The notes under the pieces are model-generated. The model did no database searches. It worked only from the letters and a program-made list of their open reading frames with translations, and was not told the DNA's origin. Source: an uncultured Oscillospiraceae bacterium (GTDB lineage: Bacteria > Bacillota > Clostridia > Oscillospirales > Ruminococcaceae). From it: a DNA stretch of 54,407 nucleotides. The translations under genes and the position numbers were made by a program. Of this stretch, positions 53,345 to 54,407 are shown piece after piece (the first letter of the stretch is position 1; every line of letters begins with the position of its first letter). Location: contig CASGAN010000008.1 of the NCBI GenBank assembly GCA_949299455.1, positions 1-54,407 of the forward strand. Reading direction: 5' to 3'.

Positions 53345-53380
53345 GAAGCATTTGTCGCAATACTATGGAAAAATGCTTCT
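53345..53380 (-). promoter_or_regulatory. Leader hairpin of the SipW-type gene
   Basis: AGAAGCATTT (53345-53354) and AATGCTTCT (53372-53380) form 9 pairs across an 17-base loop in the 174-base 5' leader. No T tail follows, so it is not a terminator. Confidence 0.5.
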
Positions 53381-53415
53381 ATCCCTATGTGTCAGCGGTC
53401 GTTCGAAACATTTGT

Positions 53416-53427
53416 GCAAGTACTTGC
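53416..53427. repeat. Palindrome GCAAGTACTTGC in the SipW-type leader
   Basis: A perfect 12-base palindrome about 50 bases after the predicted start of transcription. Possible operator; no protein is assigned. Confidence 0.4.
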
Positions 53428-53480
53428 TTCACTTGTAATATCTATACAGATAAAACGCGAACAACCGTCGACATTTATAG

Positions 53481-53509
53481 ATTATAGCAAAACAAATTGG
53501 GTTTTTCAA
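53481..53509 (-). promoter_or_regulatory. Promoter of the SipW-type gene
   Basis: Minus strand TTGAAA (53504-53509), 17-base spacer, TATAAT (53481-53486). Confidence 0.82.
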
Positions 53510-53544
53510 TGTTTTTCCGATCATATCAGGATGGTAAATTTGCC

Positions 53545-53690
53545 GCATAAAAAAGATGCTTTTCTGAACGAATCGAGAAACATGCGCACCCTTTGTTTGC
53601 GCCCGTAAGCGGGAAAATGAATCGAACCATTCATGAGAGCGCCGCTTGCCGAGCATCCTATCCCTTTGCACAAGAAGGGGACACACTTTT
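53545..53690 (-). ncRNA. Possible structured RNA with terminal U-tract
   Basis: Read on the minus strand, AGGATGCT (53652-53659) pairs with AGCATCTT (53553-53560), and the helix is followed by a T run (53549-53554). Inside are three hairpins: ATGAAT/ATTCAT (53617-53634), CCCG/CGGG (53602-53613) and GCGCA/TGCGC (53584-53602). A further TCCCTT/AAGGGG hairpin is at 53661-53680. The stretch has no convincing gene and lies directly upstream of the SipW-type promoter. Stems are short and no family is recognised. Confidence 0.4.
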
Positions 53691-53791
53691 TTCGTTTGAG
53701 TCATCAAAAGCTTCGTTTGAATATGAGTACGCGAATTGATTTTCGCAATCATATAGGTTCTAAGCTATTTTTAATTTTCAATAAAAAATAA

Positions 53792-53828
53792 ATAAACCTG
53801 TTTCACTATATCTTTGGAACAGGTTTAT
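53792..53828 (-). terminator. Minus-strand terminator after the small right-end gene
   Basis: ATAAACCTGTT (53792-53802) and AACAGGTTTAT (53818-53828) form 11 perfect pairs, followed on the minus strand by TTATTTTTTATTG. It would end transcripts coming from the genes at 53995-54407. Confidence 0.65.
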
Positions 53829-53994
53829 CTATTATGTCTGACTGTTACAAAATAGGTATCCGCCGCAAGTGCGCATACAAAACTTCAAAATAGAAAAACG
53901 ATTGCGCACACTTTTACAAGAGCGCGCAGTTCATTTTAACGCGTGATATTTCGTCACTACAGATGCCATTTATGAATTTTGCGGACTGAGGTTC

Positions 53995-54186
53995 TTACTC
54001 TGAAATATTGTCCTGCGAATCCTCGTTGTCGTCCGAACTGGAAATAAACATTTCCTCTGTGGTCTGCTGCGCCAGTTTCAGCTTTTCAGTAATGTCAACC
54101 AACGCATTGGTGGTCGCTTCCAGCGCATCAATAGCAGTCGCCATACGCCCCGCCAAGTGATAATACATAGCCTTATAGTCTGGCAT
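53995..54186 (-). CDS. Small acidic helical protein, unknown
   Basis: 63 residues starting MPDYKAMYYHLAGRMATAID, then a helix rich in Ala, Thr and Glu (LEATTNALVDITEKLKLAQQ) and an acidic tail (SSSDDNEDSQDNISE). Short proteins of this PDYKxMY type are common beside recombinase genes in clostridial mobile elements; the function is unknown. GGAGAG precedes the ATG at 54186; the frame is open further up without a ribosome site. Confidence 0.7.
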   Translation of the reverse strand: MPDYKAMYYHLAGRMATAIDALEATTNALVDITEKLKLAQQTTEEMFISSSDDNEDSQDNISE

Positions 54187-54223
54187 ACAGATCGCTCTCC
54201 TAATCAAATTTTTCAAATTTTGA

Positions 54224-54262
54224 ATAATGGGCACTGCTTCATAAAGCAGTGCCCATTATTAT
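54224..54262. repeat. Strong hairpin upstream of the small right-end gene
   Basis: ATAATGGGCACTGCTT, loop CATA, AAGCAGTGCCCATTAT: a 16-pair perfect stem without a long T run. It lies between the partial gene at the window edge and the small gene, and may be a processing site, weak terminator or element-specific site. Confidence 0.6.
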
Positions 54263-54331
54263 CTGTCTAAGGACTATAAAAAAGATATTTTTTCGATTTT
54301 GGCTGATGGAGTTGAACTCTTGCATAAGCGG

Positions 54332-54407
54332 TTACGCCTGCTCTACATCACATTCAACTTCAAGGCCGCCGATAAAAACTACCTTTATTTTCTGTTTTGA
54401 TTCGACG
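54332..54407 (-). CDS. C-terminus of a gene cut by the right edge (possibly a recombinase)
   Basis: Only the last 24 codons are in view: VESKQKIKVVFIGGLEVECD then VEQA and a TAA stop. A final beta-strand of the form KVVFIGGLEVE resembles the end of serine recombinases in clostridial elements, and the next gene is a small protein often found beside them. Too little is visible for a firm call. Confidence 0.4.
   Translation of the reverse strand, partial: VESKQKIKVVFIGGLEVECDVEQA

Noticed and set aside
53429-53752. Minus-strand frame of 107 codons with KRRSHEWFDSFSRLRAQTKG
   Set aside because: No ribosome site, no recognised family, and it runs across the SipW-type promoter and the hairpin-rich segment. 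Kept open only as a rival to the RNA idea.

Overview
The window reads as a chromosomal segment of a low-to-mid GC Gram-positive anaerobe of the class Clostridia, probably a gut member of the Oscillospiraceae/Ruminococcaceae group. This is an inference from gene content: a lysine riboswitch on the diaminopimelate genes, a yaaO/darA/holB/ricT cluster, DUF1540, DUF1893 and DUF4358 proteins, an iron-sulfur aldo/keto reductase, a wall-anchored GH85 glycosidase and a SipW-type secreted protein. Genes are closely packed with strong AGGAGG-like ribosome sites. Most convergent or tail-to-tail ends carry compact bidirectional rho-independent terminators. No rRNA, tRNA or CRISPR array was seen.

Layout. 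1-3.9 kb (minus): lysine-riboswitch operon asd-dapA-dapB followed by a CapA-like gene. 4.0-7.8 kb (plus): queA-tgt (queuosine), mntP, then tyrA behind a folded leader and terminator. 7.9-19.8 kb: a glycan and pentose island made of a 1995-residue GH85 surface enzyme, a GH31 glycosidase, araD, an FGGY kinase and a divergent PocR-AraC regulator. 20-23.6 kb (minus): envelope operon of an SGNH hydrolase, a DUF4358 lipoprotein and two membrane proteins. 23.7-25.8 kb (minus): aldo/keto reductase, ECF S component, DUF1893. 26-32 kb: uppP, a flavodoxin-like protein behind a perfect palindrome, a D,D-carboxypeptidase-like protein lacking its catalytic Ser and Lys, a metallophosphoesterase, dCMP deaminase, ung, mtnN and a ferredoxin. 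32-35.8 kb (minus): yaaO-darA-holB-ricT. 36-39.4 kb (plus): uvrC, an HD protein, a ROK kinase. 39.5-42.8 kb (minus): pyrK-pyrD, a histidine phosphatase, ruvX. 42.9-48.5 kb (minus): thiN-HAD, a zinc-ribbon membrane protein with a 9 x 24 bp tandem repeat, GT2-GtrA, and an intact D,D-carboxypeptidase. 48.6-51.7 kb (plus): MATE exporter, DUF1540, CNNM/CorC protein. 51.8-53.3 kb (minus): SipW-type secreted beta-helix protein. 53.3-54.4 kb: gene-poor DNA with a possible structured RNA, a small acidic protein and the C-terminus of a gene cut by the window edge, perhaps the edge of a mobile element.

How the parts fit. Lysine/DAP synthesis, UppP and the carboxypeptidases serve peptidoglycan. GH85 and GH31 would release sugars from host or dietary glycans. 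AraD and the kinase fit pentose (L-ribulose) use under the AraC-type regulator. Ung, UvrC, RuvX and HolB serve replication and repair. The least explained items are the structured element near 53.55-53.68 kb, the inactive carboxypeptidase homologue, the terminator buried in araD, and the palindromic operators at 27.4 and 35.9 kb.
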